Positions 22,881 through 35,185 of a DNA stretch of 64,000 nucleotides are shown here, piece after piece. A program made the position numbers and the translations under genes. The stretch covers positions 8,413,253 to 8,477,252 of the forward strand of contig CM075939.1 of assembly GCA_038030265.1 (NCBI GenBank). The letters run 5' to 3'. The notes beneath the pieces are model-generated. The model was given only the letters and a program-made list of their open reading frames with translations. It did not search any database and was not told the origin of the DNA. Every line of letters starts with the position of its first letter. The first letter of the stretch is position 1. Source of the DNA: Corythucha ciliata (lineage: Eukaryota; Arthropoda; Insecta; Hemiptera; Tingidae).

Positions 22881-25149
22881 AGGCCCTCCTTGAGCAAACC
22901 CTGAATCCACGCGTCTGTCTGCGAAAATGGTATTTTATGGCGCAAAAATGATTGTCACCCTGGCGAAATTCGTTTTGTGAGTAAGAAAAATCCTTGAAAT
23001 TGATTTTTTTTATTAGCGTAATCCGAGAAATGATTTTTTTAGCGAGCGCCGACGAAACACAATGTGTTTATCCAGAAGGATTTATACTTTCAGAATGTAT
23101 CTACGGGTGGGCAACTGCATACCCCTGGGCCCCCTTTGGCTGCTCTGGCTACTCCCATGCTGTCATCCCACAACCACAATTGAGTGCCTTGCTTAAGTAC
23201 ACCAGGAATCTCGCCGTCACCGCATATATGTATACATATACATATATGCAGGAAATAAACTTTTGAAACTTTTTTTTCTCTCCTCCAATAACCACAGCCA
23301 AAATAATTTAAAAATAAAACTCATTGCTGAGCGTAAAAAGGGAGGAAATGGAGAATTTGTTACGCTCTATGAAATAAATGATAATTCAGCTCTAAACAAA
23401 GGTATATAGAGGCATTTTCAGGGGCGAGGGAACACTCAGAAAAAAAACTCCCCAAAATCCCATTATCTGGCCACAAATTTTTTTCTTTCAAAGAACTCAA
23501 CAAGGCGTATTTTTTTTTTTCACACGTGAGAAACCCCTCAGTGGTAAAATGAGCGTTCATTCACAAGAATGAACGCTCAAATTGAAGACCTTCGAATGAC
23601 TCGCTTTAACTTTTAACGAGTAGCCGTGGCTATGGACGAAGGCGTTGTTAGTTCAGCGTTCAATCGAAATAAATCCCTTGATAGTGGGGGGGGGGGTCCA
23701 CCGCTTATTTCAATGCAAATCAAGCCTAAGCGGAGAAAAGGTGCCGACACCTACCCCCCCTCCATCAAAAAACACAAACCCCCCCAAGATAAACGACCTC
23801 GACGTAAATTTTTGGAATAAGGTAGAATTAAGATGGTAATGAAGTCTTTGATAGCACCAGTCTTTTTAACTGGGAAGATAAATTATTGTCTTTTAGCACC
23901 ATTGGGGAGGGAGGAACCTCACCCCTCCCCAACACCACTCCTAACTGCACCATTTCGTTCGTAGCCCCTCCACCCCACAAACCCTCTGGCCACCCAGCCA
24001 AAGAAAAGACAGTTTTAACTGGTAGGATTAAAACGAGCGGTGGATCACAGAGAGGGGGGGGGGTGAATCCACGAATTACCATAACAAACTTAAGATGCAA
24101 TTAAGATTCATAAACAAGGGTATAATATGTTGGCATTAAAGTATCAAACGAGTTAAGAAATGGAGAATTAAACTTTATAAGAGAGCCCCCTCACACCCAA
24201 CCAACAGCCTATTTTCGTCAACTTTGAAGACATTTACCTGGATTGCTTGTTAAAATGTTGAACGGAGGGAAAGGTGTACAGCGCAGGGCCAGTTGGATAA
24301 AGAAAAGAAGGAAAACAAAAGTGTGTTTTGCAAGGCAAAACTTCAAATTCCAAGAAAAGGAAACTTTATGGCGGTGGAAGGATGTACAGTGTGAGAAAAA
24401 AAAAAAAATCCTCAGAGGCCATTGGAGTAAAGAAATAACATTACTTTTGATTAAGGGAAAAGTTTTTTTTTTATATCTGTACAAACCAGTGGAAGGAGTC
24501 GCAGTAAATTTTCTCTTTGCGATCATATTTAATAGAATGCCTAACGCCGCAGTATACTTGATGCCTCTGGAGCTTCGGGGGTGGGGGGGGGGCGTAATTT
24601 CACCCAGCATCAGCCTCAGAATATTGTTCTATTGAAGTAGATGAGGTGAATGTGAACTTGAAACTTGAAAGCGTTCGGTTTAAATTAATTAACGCTTCTC
24701 TTCACCGGGGCTGTTCTCCTATTTAGGTGATCGGCACTGAAGACAATCCTCGGCCCGTTCGCGGGGGGAGGGGGTAAGCAGGAACAGTGAAAATTGACAT
24801 TTGACTGTTGGAAAACCACCGTGAATTCGCGGTTTACCTGATAGGAAATCCACGTGTAGGTAAACCATTACAGGGGGGGGGGGAGGCGATCTTCGCAGAT
24901 TTTCACCTGGTGACCCCGGAGTCTCCATCAATATTGAACGCCATCTCCGGTCCTCCAACAAACTTCATGGTTGCGGTAAACAAAATTGACAAAACCTCCC
25001 AACAAAAACTCGATACTCATAGCAAATTAAACCAGAAAATAAGCGCTAGTGAACTATCGGTCGAACATTTGGGTCAAGATAACTGATTTTTCTTTCCTCA
25101 ATGCTCTGGATATTTGGCCGGCTAATAGATCGTTAAAAACATCGACTCA
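22881..25149. other. Spacer with hairpin and poly-G tracts
   Basis: No supported gene. It holds an AT/CATA-rich patch near 23224-23247, a perfect hairpin at 23550-23579, G11 at 23686-23696 and further G runs near 24053 and 24871. A 90-residue frame at 22994-23266 has no family I recognise. Confidence 0.45.
23550..23579. other. Perfect 13-bp hairpin
   Basis: TGAGCGTTCATTC, then ACAA, then GAATGAACGCTCA: a perfect 13-bp stem with a four-base loop. No terminator or RNA gene context is evident. Confidence 0.8.
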
Positions 25150-25292
25150 GATAAGGAGTCAAATTCGGTCGGCCCTGCAGACGAAAGGGGGCCCTGTGGA
25201 GTGAGGGGCCAAGGCGGGGCGTACCCTTGTTCTCCGAGCTGACGAGGATGGCACTTCGGTGGTGACGCGGCTGGCTTCGCTCCCATGCCCGG

Positions 25293-26098
25293 ATGAGCTG
25301 TGAGGGGGGGGTGAGGTCTGTTAGAGTCACGAGAGCCGGCACAGTCCTCCTCGAAATGAAGGAAGGGGCGGGGGACGTCGAGGCCGTGGCTGGGGCCCTT
25401 AAGGGGGGCCGGAATAACGGTCTCTGGGAGACCAGTCATGAGACCGAGGGTCGTCCTCCCTGGAGTCCCAAGAGATTGGGATCAAAAGAGCCTCTGTGAA
25501 ACGCTGCGATCCCACCTTGGGGTCCCTGCTGAAGAGGAATTGGGCATTGTGCCAATCCACAGGGCGGGCCGGCGGGATGGGTTCTTGACGACCTGGGTTG
25601 TTGAGACGATCCCAGCAAGGAGATTGGCTTTGATTCAGGGCCCTCCTCTACGGGTAGGGTGGCTTGTAGTGCACCCTAAAGACCAAGTACGCGTGACCAG
25701 GTGTTTCCGGTGTCAGAATTATGGACATCCTGCAAAGACGTGTAGACGAAGGAGCCGGTGTGTGGCCACTGTGCGCGCTCGGATCATGAGTTCAGGGCCT
25801 GCACTCATAGGTCGGAGCCCCTAAAGTGCATAAACTTCACTAGGGCGAAGCGTTCCGCCACCCACGATGCTGGGTCTCTGGGGTGCTCATCGTACCTGGC
25901 TGCTGTAAGGTCGTTGGTCGACAGGACTGACTATGGCACCCAGGCTCCGGAGGAGTCCGAGCTGCCCATGGAAATCGCGGTGGGGGATGTACCGACGGGA
26001 ATGGAAAAGAGGAGGACGACTGCGGATGACGAGATGTCGAATGCTGCGGTCGTCGAAGCCGTAGTGGAGGGGCGAGAACAGACTGTTGATGGAACTTA
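25293..26098 (+). pseudogene. R1-type gag-like ORF1, frameshifted
   Basis: Homology-like sequence starts in the frame opening at 25293 (V-R-S-V-R-V-T-R-A-G-T-V) and moves to the frame at 25438-25824. There the first zinc knuckle is C89-C92-H97-C102 of that frame. A one-base shift near 25750 puts the second knuckle (C2-C5-H10-C15) in the frame at 25758-26099. The third knuckle begins C24 but has Phe at 27 where Cys is expected. At least two frameshifts and one lost zinc ligand make it a pseudogene. In active relatives this protein binds element RNA and precedes pol, as here. Confidence 0.8.
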
Positions 26099-28865
26099 GT
26101 GTCCATCAACAGAATTTGGGGCGGAGCCCGCTGGTCCATGACCAGTTGCAGGTCCTGGCGGCGGCGCGTCAGGTCGACGTGCTGCTTCTTCAGGAGCCGC
26201 ACTGGCCTGGCGGGCGCTTGACATCCTTTGGCGTGGGTGCTCACCCGGTGTCGGGATGATTCCAGGGAGAACAGGCCCGCTGGCCTCTGTTGTCGTCCTC
26301 AACAAACAGCTCACTGTGTGCTCAGTGAGGTCTCATCCCTCTCGATACGTGGCGGCGGTGATTCTAGGACGGGGTACCAAGCAGATGGGCCTGATCTCAT
26401 GCTATTGGCCCCCTTCGCTGGAGGATGGCACGGAGTTTGTTGCTTCCCTCGAGAACACCTTTGCGTCCCTCAACGGGAATGCCCACGATGGTTGGGGGGG
26501 ACTTCAACGCTTGAGACCCAGCATGGGGCTCCAGGCATGGCTCGGCCAGGGGCGCGCAAGTGCGAGACCTTATGGCCGCGTGGGGTTTAGTGCTGTCGAA
26601 CCGGCCATAGTATGGCCCGACTTTCCGGGGATTGCTTAAGGACTCCCACATTGACCTCACTTGGACAAGCGGGAGCCCTTTGCCAATGATGCGCTCGTGG
26701 GAAGTGAGTCAAGACACGTGTGCAGAGCACTGCCTCCTAAGCTACTCTCTGGTCATGGAGGCACCGCTCAGATGGTCAAAGGGGATAAGAGTCGGTTCGA
26801 TTTTCAGCGTGCCAACTGGGAGGCGTATTCTGCTGGAGCCGTCAGGGGGCTCCTCGCATCGTGGGAGTCAATTGTTGATCCGGCAGCACTATCGGAGACC
26901 CTCATTGATGACGCTGTACTCCATTTGGAGGAAGTTGTTATTGGGACCGCCGAAGAAGCGATACCACGTCAGCCCTCATCCCAGGGAGATTCGACGCCGT
27001 TGGTGACCAGTGAGCTATAGGGTCTCTCTCTGAGAGCTCGTAGGCTTCGACGTGCGTTTCAGCGCAGGCGGGGCCCCGGGCGGGTCGACTCGCGTCAGCG
27101 TTACGTCTCTGCCCGGAGGGATCTCAAACGGGCTGTGCCTGGGTCAAAGCGTGCCTCTTGGCGGGCGTTTGTGGAGGAAGCCCTCGCGGCCAACCGACCA
27201 ACCAAGGTTGTAGGGAAAATAAAGTCTCCGGATATTCTCCCATTTTTTGAGGTGGCCGGCGGTAGCATAGAGGATACCCTGGGGAACTTCCTGGAAAGGA
27301 TATTCCCTCAAGATGACCCAGAAACCGATAGCGTAGCCCCGTTGACGGCTGGGAGCAAGAGCTTCTCGGAGGAGGAACTTCAGGCCGCGCTTGATAGGAT
27401 GGCTGAGGGTCAGGCTCCCGTCTTGACTGGGGTACGGCCCGAGATGTTGAAGCATTTGCCGGACCCAGTTGTGGAGACCTACTTGGACCTTTACAACTGG
27501 TGTCTCGTTTCGGGGTACTTCCCAACAAGGTGGCGGGTTGCGGTTGTGCGGCTCATCTTGAAGTCAGCGGACCGAGACCCTGCCTTGCCAGGGAGCTACC
27601 GGCCTATCAGCCTCCTGCCTTGCGAGAGCAAGGTCCTGGAGCGCCTCCTCCTGGCGAGAATGGAACCTTTCATAGAGGGGGAGCTTCATGGGCGTCAGTT
27701 TGTGGCGATCCGGGGGGGTTCGACTGAGACGGCCTTAGACGCCCCTCAGGCTTTGGTCAACTCCTCCCGGTGTGGGTTCGGCGGCGGTGCTTTTGGACGT
27801 TCAGGGTGCCTTTGACTCCGCGTAGTGGCCGCTTGTCCTGGCGGCATTGCGCGATTCCGGTGTTCCTTGGGACATATTTCGGGTAGTGGCCTCGTACTTC
27901 ACGTCGAGGACAGTGAGGCTTCACTATGGCGAAAGCCAGGCGGAGTCCCCGGTAACACAGGGGTGTCCCAGGGCTCGATGCTCTCGGCTACTCTATGGAA
28001 CCTTCTTTTTGCGGGTCTCATGCGGCTCCTCGAGGGGAAATGCGTGGGGGCGGTGGCGTATGTCGACGACCTCGCTGTCGTCGTCATCTCGGCCAGCTCA
28101 CTCCAGGCCCAGGTCACTCGAATCCTGGGGGTCGTCGATGGGTGGTGCGGGGCTGCAAGGCTGGCTCTTGCGGTGCAAAAGACCCAGGTGGTCATCATGC
28201 GGGGTAGACTGCCACGAGGCAGCTCCTTGGTGGTACCATATGAGGGAGTGAGCCTGACAGGGGCTCTCGTGGGGAGGTACCTTGGCGTGCGAATTGCTCG
28301 CCATAGGGGGGTAAGCCCGCAGCTGGACGTAGTTGCTGGCAAACTTGAAAAAGTGGTCGCTCTTTTTAGAGCTACGGCAGGAAATACGTGGGGGTCGGAT
28401 TTCCACTGCCGGGTACGCTACGTGGGGTCGGTCTTCATGCCGATACTTTTGTACGGAGCGACCTGGTGGTGGCACTGCCCCTCCAAGGCGCAGAGAGCGA
28501 GAGTCGTCAGCCTGTAGCGGCAGGCCTTGATCCGGTTTGTCATGGCGTAAAGAACTGTCAGCTCAGACGACCTTCAGGTCAGGGCGAGGATGCCTTCGGC
28601 TGATCTCCTGCTGGACGCCTGGGTGCACAGGCGCCGGGCCATCTCCAACTCGTTGGGGCTGGTGGGGTGTCGAGGGGACTGGGTGGACCGTCTTGCACCT
28701 TTGGTGTCGGGCGGGTGGTTGCCGGGGGCACTTCGCCTCCTCGATGACTTGGTGGTGGAGGCCTGGCAGGGGCGTTGGGCTGACAGTACGACTGGTCGCC
28801 GTTATTTTTTTCTTGAAGCTCGAATCGTGTGGGGCTGTGCCGCTCCCATCATCGTCCGAAAAAAT
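26099..28865 (+). pseudogene. R1-type ORF2 (endonuclease plus reverse transcriptase), broken
   Basis: The endonuclease part (about 26099-26640) shows L-L-L-Q-E-P-H-W, a stop at 26257-26259, then S-C-Y-W-P-P-S. Near 26490 a frameshift breaks the expected G-G-D-F-N-A. The reverse transcriptase spans 27135-28517: S-Y-R-P-I-S-L-L-P, then L-L-D-V-Q-G-A-F-D-S-A readable only in another frame near 27790, followed by a stop at a Trp position. After a further frame change near 27965 come Q-G-S-M-L-S-A-T-L-W-N and catalytic Y-V-D-D (28059-28070). A later frame to about 28880 carries the C-terminal region. Not functional. Confidence 0.85.
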
Positions 28866-28870
28866 ATTAA

Positions 28871-28894
28871 TTCAATTTAATTTATTAAATTGAA
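28871..28894. other. AT-rich near-perfect palindrome at R1-type 3' end
   Basis: TTCAATTTAAT, TT, ATTAAATTGAA: an 11-bp perfect stem with a two-base centre, directly after the last pol-like codons. It may be the insertion target or part of another element. Confidence 0.75.
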
Positions 28895-28984
28895 ACTTGT
28901 ACATTCCTCGTATATTTAGATATTTAGGGGCCTTATACAGCTTGCCACGCCAGGGCCAGGTTTGGTTTGGTTCGCCACTGCGGG

Positions 28985-29155
28985 GGTCAAGCATTTTGTG
29001 ATTGGAGCATTTAGCGGATGGAACATTTTTTGGTTTGAACATTGCGTTTTGCGATTCACGCAGTTTGTTGCTTAGAGCATTTTGAGGTGGGACATTTTTT
29101 GTGGTTCGAGCATTTCAATGGTTTAAGACTTTCGTGGTTTGAACATTTTGTGCCG
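28985..29155 (+). repeat. Minisatellite H (GAGCATTTTGTGGTTT type)
   Basis: GAGCATTTTG/GAACATTTT-like words recur about every 20-30 bp, with TGGTTTGA between them. A small degenerate array. Confidence 0.6.
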
Positions 29156-30996
29156 AGGGATCCCATTCCGTTGGATTGGGCTCCTAAAAAAATCAAATAA
29201 ACATTGGGGGAAAGGATGTGATCCCAACTGAAGCCGTCTTTATTCGCGTGAAACAATGGCGTGAAGATCACATTTCCCATTCCCTCACATTTTTATCTGT
29301 TCACTTTCCCTTTTTTTCTTATTCGGCCAACATTCATTCGGGGGTGGCGATCGCCACTATCCTGGCGGGAACTTACGCTTTAATAAGTAATAGAGAATTA
29401 TTACGTGTGAAAAAAAAACCCAAGTTGTAGTAAGGAATGCTCTAAAGAACCTCCAAAACCTGGGTGGCTCACACAGAGCTATTAACACGTAAATGTTTTC
29501 TCACATCCTCTCCTTTCTCACTTGAAGCCCGGAGAAAAGCATTTCCCGTTACTTCTCGTGCCCCCCTTCTTCTCCATCACCATCCAATACCCACCGTTTC
29601 TAACTAGATTGCTTCAGTTAATTCAACCCAACATAAATCTTCAAGAAAGACGGCACGGAAGATGCAACGGGTAAAAGGTGTATACACACAGGGTGAATCC
29701 GATGACGGGGGTGGGATGGGGCCTCTCTCTCTCACTTTCTCGGCCTCTCCTTTTGCCCAATTTATGCCCCCTTAAGACTTACAGGACAATTAAGAAACAA
29801 AAGTTTGGACGAAGGAAGGGCGCCTCTTATTCCCTTAACCGTCGGTATATAGGAGAGACGAAAAATAAGAAGAAGCTTCTTCCTTTTTGTAGCATATTAC
29901 CAATTAAACTTGTCCCTCCACCCACCACCCCCGTACCATTCCACGCTCTCGTGGGAATACAAACCTCCGTTTGTTGTTTATATAGGGAAGAACGGAACAG
30001 AGTTTTCCATCGCAAGCTTAGCCACACATCACCGCACAGTTCCGGAAAGTCGCGTAGTGGTGCGGGGCCATGGCCAACAATCAGTTTTAACAGAGTTGCG
30101 GCTTCCCCAAATATTTTGTTTTACCTATTTATATGTATAATATTTCATATAGTGCCCAATTCATGGTTGAACGACCCGGGGGGAGGGAGGGGAAGGCTAA
30201 ACTGAAAAAAAAATGGGAGGGGGGGTTGAAGCGTTAAAAGGATAAGTGGTGTATAAATATGTGGGACGAGGTCAGACTGACAATATATAGCCGCCGGCAG
30301 AGTAGCGAAGAAAAATGTGTCTGCACAAAAAAAAAAAAAAAACAGGGGGGAAAAGCGAATGCGTTATTATATTAACTGTTGGATGGTGAGGAGGGGGGGG
30401 GATGAGATTTTTTTTCCTCTCTCAAAAGTCTGGAAAAGGGGTGGGAAAGTCCTTACAGCGATGACACTTGGGTTTAAACTTGAATTGCAAGAGAATGGAG
30501 AACGTTTATTTTAAAAAATAAGACTAACTACGACGAGTATAGAAGAGGATAAAAACGATGGGTATGGTGGAGGGGAGATGGTAGGACAAAAAAAGCTCTG
30601 GAAACTTTATCAAAGCAGAGCAGCAGTCAAAGGATTCTGAACACACACACACACACAAAACTGGGTGAAAAGCGGTGGGGCAAAAAAAGATTCGTACAAA
30701 AAAAGGGACAGGAAACTTAAAAGACAAACAGTAGGTACACAAACAATATTTAATAAACCCGAAAGGTAATTTATCTTTTCTTGTTTCCTCAAGACGAGTT
30801 TTTTTCTCTCCTCCTTTTCTGCCATTGTCTTCAAACAATTGAATGATGATACAATGAATGTCGCACTTGAATAAAAAAATAGTGAATTTTTTGAATGAAA
30901 TGCACTAAAAATGCGGCCCTCAAACAAATAAAAGCGTTCAAGTATCGTTAAGACCAGAAAGGTACTCCCCCTCGTTAGCGTCACACCAAATACGGG
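29156..30996. other. Spacer with simple repeats
   Basis: No supported gene. A run near 30327-30342, G run near 30392-30400 and (AC)n at about 30641-30656. Confidence 0.45.
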
Positions 30997-31004
30997 GCAC
31001 TTCC
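30997..31004 (+). repeat. Left 8-bp target duplication of outer hAT-type element
   Basis: GCACTTCC directly precedes CAGTGGCGTAGGTA; the identical octamer follows the right terminus at 34299-34306. Confidence 0.9.
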
Positions 31005-31979
31005 CAGTGGCGTAGGTAGGAATTTGTCCTAGGGGGGGGGATCGGATTGAAATCTCGTTAATGTGAGGGAAGGGGGTAATTTCACATTTTAGTCATCATT
31101 CCAGCCAGCCTGCGCACTCTTGAATCTATCGGACATCTTTCTGGCCCCATCATAGCCTTGCCCGAGAACAAAATTACTATTAATCCCTGATTCATCCAGA
31201 CATTCCAGAATTTTATTTTCGATAAATCGTTCCGTTATGGAATGAGTAGAGTAGAGGCTAGTCTGCTAGCCTCATGAAGTTCTCCCGGATACAGATCGAC
31301 GAAGCTGATGATACGAGTGCAAATGCAAAACGCACACTTTTACTCAATTTAAGGGACAGTGGTGGCCACTCAATGATGTTGGGAAGGAAACCGCGTACAT
31401 TTGAGGAGAGCGGTGACTTTTATTTCATTTTTGTCTTGTCGTCGTAACGCGTGTTTTTCGAGGTACAATCACTCATCCGTTGAATTGACTTCGGCCAAAC
31501 CTCAACACTCATCCGAAGAATTGACTTCGGCCAAATCTTAATCGTCTGATCGATTTAATTTGGCTCGATTTAATTTGGGTCGATTTGACTGGGCTTAGGA
31601 CATTTCACACTCGTCTTCGCCAACTCGTCGTCGACCTCAACATTTTCTGTTTCGATACCGTCGCCTTCCTGTCTCCTCGGCCGCCTTAGTGCGGCATCGC
31701 GTTTTCGAACACTTAAAAGCTAATATTGAAGTGAGTTTGGTTCGTCACTAATTATTTGTGTCTTTGTTCCAGAATTTTAATTAATCAATATTTTCATTAC
31801 CAGCTCCTTTCCAAGCAGTTCCCTTCTGATCCTCAAAATTGTCAATAAATAACTATTTTCTCAAGGTCCTCCGGAATAAATTTTCTTCTATTCTTTTTTT
31901 TGTCTTTCCTTGATTTTTCTCTACACAACAGAGGAAACGGCAAAAATTTAGAAATGGATGAAACCGCGTATCGTGGGGT

Positions 31980-34074
31980 CACTCGCGGACCTACACCTAT
32001 CGGGGCCTAATCGCGGAAATCTCCATGAGGCCCTTAAGTCTCTGTATGACCAAGACATATAATTTTAACTTAGCCTTTTCCTTATTTTAGCCTCGAATTA
32101 CCGCTATTTCACCTTTTCTATCCGCCAATCAGTGCTTTGTGACCCGTTTAAGCCGAGAATTTATAAATTTTAGTCAACATTACCCGGGAATCAGCGCCTA
32201 TTTTCTTAATTTTGGCCGCGTTAATCGTTCTTCTCAATTTCAGCCGAGGATTAGCAGTTTTGTTCCCCCCTCCCATAACCATGAATTTGCGCATTTCCTA
32301 GACTTTAGCAGCAAAGTAGCGTTTTTATCCCGTGAGCGAGTTTCTTAATTTTCCAAGAGTTTTGGAGCTTTCCTCAATTTTAGCAGCAAATAAGCGATTT
32401 TTTCAATTTTCTTAGCAGGGGATTATCACTTTTCTCAGTGTTAGATGAAAATTATAGTTTTTTGAAAGTTTTCCTCAATATTAGCCGCGAAATAGAGTGC
32501 TTTTCATAAATTAGGATTTTTTTTTGGTTCACCATTATGCTATGCATGAGCGATTTTTCTCAAGTTTTACCCGCGCATCAGCAGTTTTTTCACCCATTGC
32601 CATGAATTCGCGCTTTTTCTCAATTTCTGCCTCAAAAGTTGCATTCAGAAGCCGCGAATGGCGTATTTATTCAGTTTTGACGCAAATTAGAAAGTTTCTC
32701 AATTTTAGCCGCGAATTAGCACTTTTTATCAATTCAGGTTTAAAATTAACTTTTAAAATCTCTTAATTTTGGCCAGACTAGGTAATTATTTATTTTCTAA
32801 ATATACTACCCGCAAATAGCGGTTCTTTCACTTTTTAGCACCGCATTCGCGGTGTAGTATATTATTTTGCTTCATCTCAGTACTAGTCCGTGAATCAGCG
32901 TTGTTTTTACTTATAAACGTGCATATATTTGCGGTTTTTCTGAATTTTTGCCATAAAGTTGCCTTCAGATTAAGGCGCGTATTTAAATTAAAAATTTCAC
33001 CACACTTCATACGAGAATTAGTGATGTTCCTGAATTTTAGAAGAGAATTGGCGCTTTTTCTAAATTTTAGCTGCCGTAGCGTTTCCAACCCGTGCATTAC
33101 CGACTTTTCTCAATATTTGCTAAGAATTGGCGTTTTCCTCAATTTAAGCTGCAAGTTAGACATTTTTTCCATTTTTAACTGAGAATTAGCACATTTCCCC
33201 AATTTGAACTGAAAGTTAGCATTTTTCTCAAATTTATCTGCGCTAATTAGTGATTTTTTCCAATGTTAGCCGCGAATTAGTGATTTTATTTATTTGCATC
33301 CGCGAATTAACGTTTTTCCTCATCTATATCCGCCAATTACAAATTAGCGATTTCTCCCAATTTCAGCTGTGGAATAGCGGTTAACGTTAATTTTGCGGCG
33401 ATTTAACATCTATTCCCTTTTTTATACGTGAAAGGGCGATTTTTCGCAATTTCAGTTGTGAATTTGCCATGTTTGTCCAATTTTTTTTAACCTGAACGCG
33501 TAATTTTTTTTGTCAATTTTATAGCGTGTTTTCTCAATTTTAACCGTGGGGTTGGCCCAAAAACAACAACTTTGCGTTGATTTCCACAATTCATTCGTAG
33601 AACGGCCTTCATGCACCGTGAATCAGCTATTTTTCCTTAATTTTAGTCGTGAAGTTGCAACGCGAGACCACGAATAAGCGCTTTTTTGCAGGTATTGACA
33701 CGAACACTAGCGGTTTTTTCAATTTTTTGCCGCGTCAGCAAGTTGCAAATTGCCGATTAGCACCTTACTGGGCTTTAAGGACCTAATAATGAAACTGAGG
33801 ATACAGTGATTTTCCTCAAGGCCTTTTTACCTGCGAATTTTCCTCATGATATCGTAAATTTTCTCAATTTGAGCCACCTTTGCTGATATCACTTGCAACG
33901 TTATATTCTCCAGGTCGGATAAACAGAATTTGTAGAAAGTAGCCAAATCGCTGTCCTACCGTCCGACCTCTTCACATACCTACATCCATGGAGAACCTAA
34001 AAATCCTCATTTTTCCGTATTCAAGCTTCTCGGGCGCCCCTTACCCCTCTCACCCCTACCACGGTACTCTACTT
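31980..34074. mobile_element. Inner hAT-type element carrying minisatellite A
   Basis: Flanked by CGTGGGGT on both sides (31972-31979 and 34075-34082; the preceding T also matches). It begins CACTCGCGGACCTACACC, and its right end is CACCCCTACCACGGTACTCTACTT. The inverted termini are weak, but both ends align with the copy at 40894-43204 (left CACTGGCGGACCTACACG, right CATCGGTACGCTACTG). The interior is minisatellite A (about 32080-33720) followed by a conserved right segment. The copy at 62723-63221 has a related outer sequence without it, which supports insertion. Confidence 0.85.
32080..33720 (+). repeat. Minisatellite A array
   Basis: Degenerate units of the GCGAATTAGCG, T run, CTCAATTTTAGCC type, about 28-36 bp each. 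ORFs of 69-93 residues rich in N-F-S-R-E-L-A here are translations of the unit and not genes. Confidence 0.85.
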
Positions 34075-34298
34075 CGTGGGGTCTGAAGTCCAAGGAAGCA
34101 TAGACGCACATGGACTTTTTCGGGCTGCTTGAAGTCGAGAAAATCTGCTAAACGTAACTTCAACGAGAAACGCTCATTTTTTTTAGATTTTATGAGGCTC
34201 TTTAGATCGTTGGTACTAGTGCCCCTTCGTTCGCACACTTGTTGCTCTGGGGGGGGGGGGTGATCAATGCCCCATATCCCCCCGTACCTACGCCACTG

Positions 34299-34306
34299 GC
34301 ACTTCC
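34299..34306 (+). repeat. Right 8-bp target duplication of outer hAT-type element
   Basis: GCACTTCC, identical to 30997-31004. Confidence 0.9.
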
Positions 34307-35185
34307 GCTGATTCCTGTGGTCTAAAAATTTACAATTTCCTTCTCTCTGTGCATCTCAATTTATTCGTTGATTTGAAAACTTTGAACACAGCCACCATTT
34401 TGAACGCCGTCTCACCACCCCACCACCTAAACAACCTCTTTCTGTTTAAAATGAAAGATAAGGGCTTCAAAAGTTTGGTGGACACGACGATCTTATTCCT
34501 AAGTTTCGTCAATCTTTTTGTGTGTGTGTGTGTGGGTCGTAATTCCTGGGAATAATTCGGTAAAAAAGCGCCCCATCTTATGCAGTACCGGACGGAGGGG
34601 TGAAAAAAGTTTTTTTCTCTCAAAAAGGAAAATAATTTCAACGTGATAGAGGGTTGAGGACAAAAAAAAAAAAAAAATCATGAAAATAGAGATTGATGCT
34701 TCATTACTTCGGTTCTGTCGGTTTGGCTTTTAACTTCGACGTTCAGCCCTATAGAGAGCCTTATAGGAAACTGTTGGTAGGAGAGAGAAAGAGATGGATA
34801 TAGAATGAGTGAAATTGTGGAGATTGAGGCTGTATAGGGCCCGTGGTGGAAAGGAGTGAAGGGATGAACCTGTGATGGTGCGCGAAGGACTGGTCGTCAA
34901 TGGATGGTCGGGAGTGCGGGAGGGCGGACAAATATTTAACTAGGGCAATCCTTTTCCTTTCTTTTTTCTATCTCTGTCTGACTTTTTTTCTTCTTTTTTT
35001 TTTGTCCCTTTAAGCTGCATGTCCGTCGACTTTTAATAAAAACACAGTGATGTATCGGATAATTGAATGAATTTCACTCGTTGTGTGCAACTACATATAG
35101 GATCTCTGTGTGACTCGATTACCTGTACAGTTTCTGGGTTTTATAATTATTGAGCGCCGGGAGGGAGGGCTGCCGAGAGGGGCTT
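34307..35185. other. Spacer with (TG)n
   Basis: No supported gene. (TG)n at 34519-34534, an A run near 34662-34677 and pyrimidine-rich sequence near 34950-35010. Confidence 0.45.

Larger units (their letters stand above)
25150..28865 (+). mobile_element. R1-type LINE, decayed and GC-rich
   Basis: A GC-rich block in AT-rich surroundings, holding in order a CCHC gag, an endonuclease and a reverse transcriptase with Y-V-D-D. The knuckle spacing and pol block style resemble the R1 clade (R1/TRAS/Waldo-like); this is an inference from motifs. Several frameshifts and stops show it is inactive. No poly(A) tail is seen. The end near 28865 runs into an AT-rich near-palindrome, so the 3' end is probably truncated. 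Confidence 0.8.
31005..34298. mobile_element. Outer hAT-type non-autonomous element (3.3 kb with insertion)
   Basis: The termini are a perfect 14-bp inverted repeat, CAGTGGCGTAGGTA and TACCTACGCCACTG. They are flanked by the perfect octamer GCACTTCC on both sides. An 8-bp duplication and a CAG start are hallmarks of the hAT superfamily. No transposase frame is present. The interior contains a second complete element at 31980-34074, leaving about 1.2 kb of outer sequence. The left about 300 bp recurs at 62723-63010, proving a dispersed family. Confidence 0.9.

Noticed and set aside
24218..24635. Two fully overlapping 130-residue frames on opposite strands
   Set aside because: Neither has a recognisable domain and both include homopolymer-coded stretches, so chance openness is the simplest explanation.
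32139..33182. Open frames of 60-93 residues with repeated N-F-S-R-E-L-A motifs
   Set aside because: They translate the minisatellite A unit. Unit length is not a multiple of three, frames drift, and no start context or domain is present.
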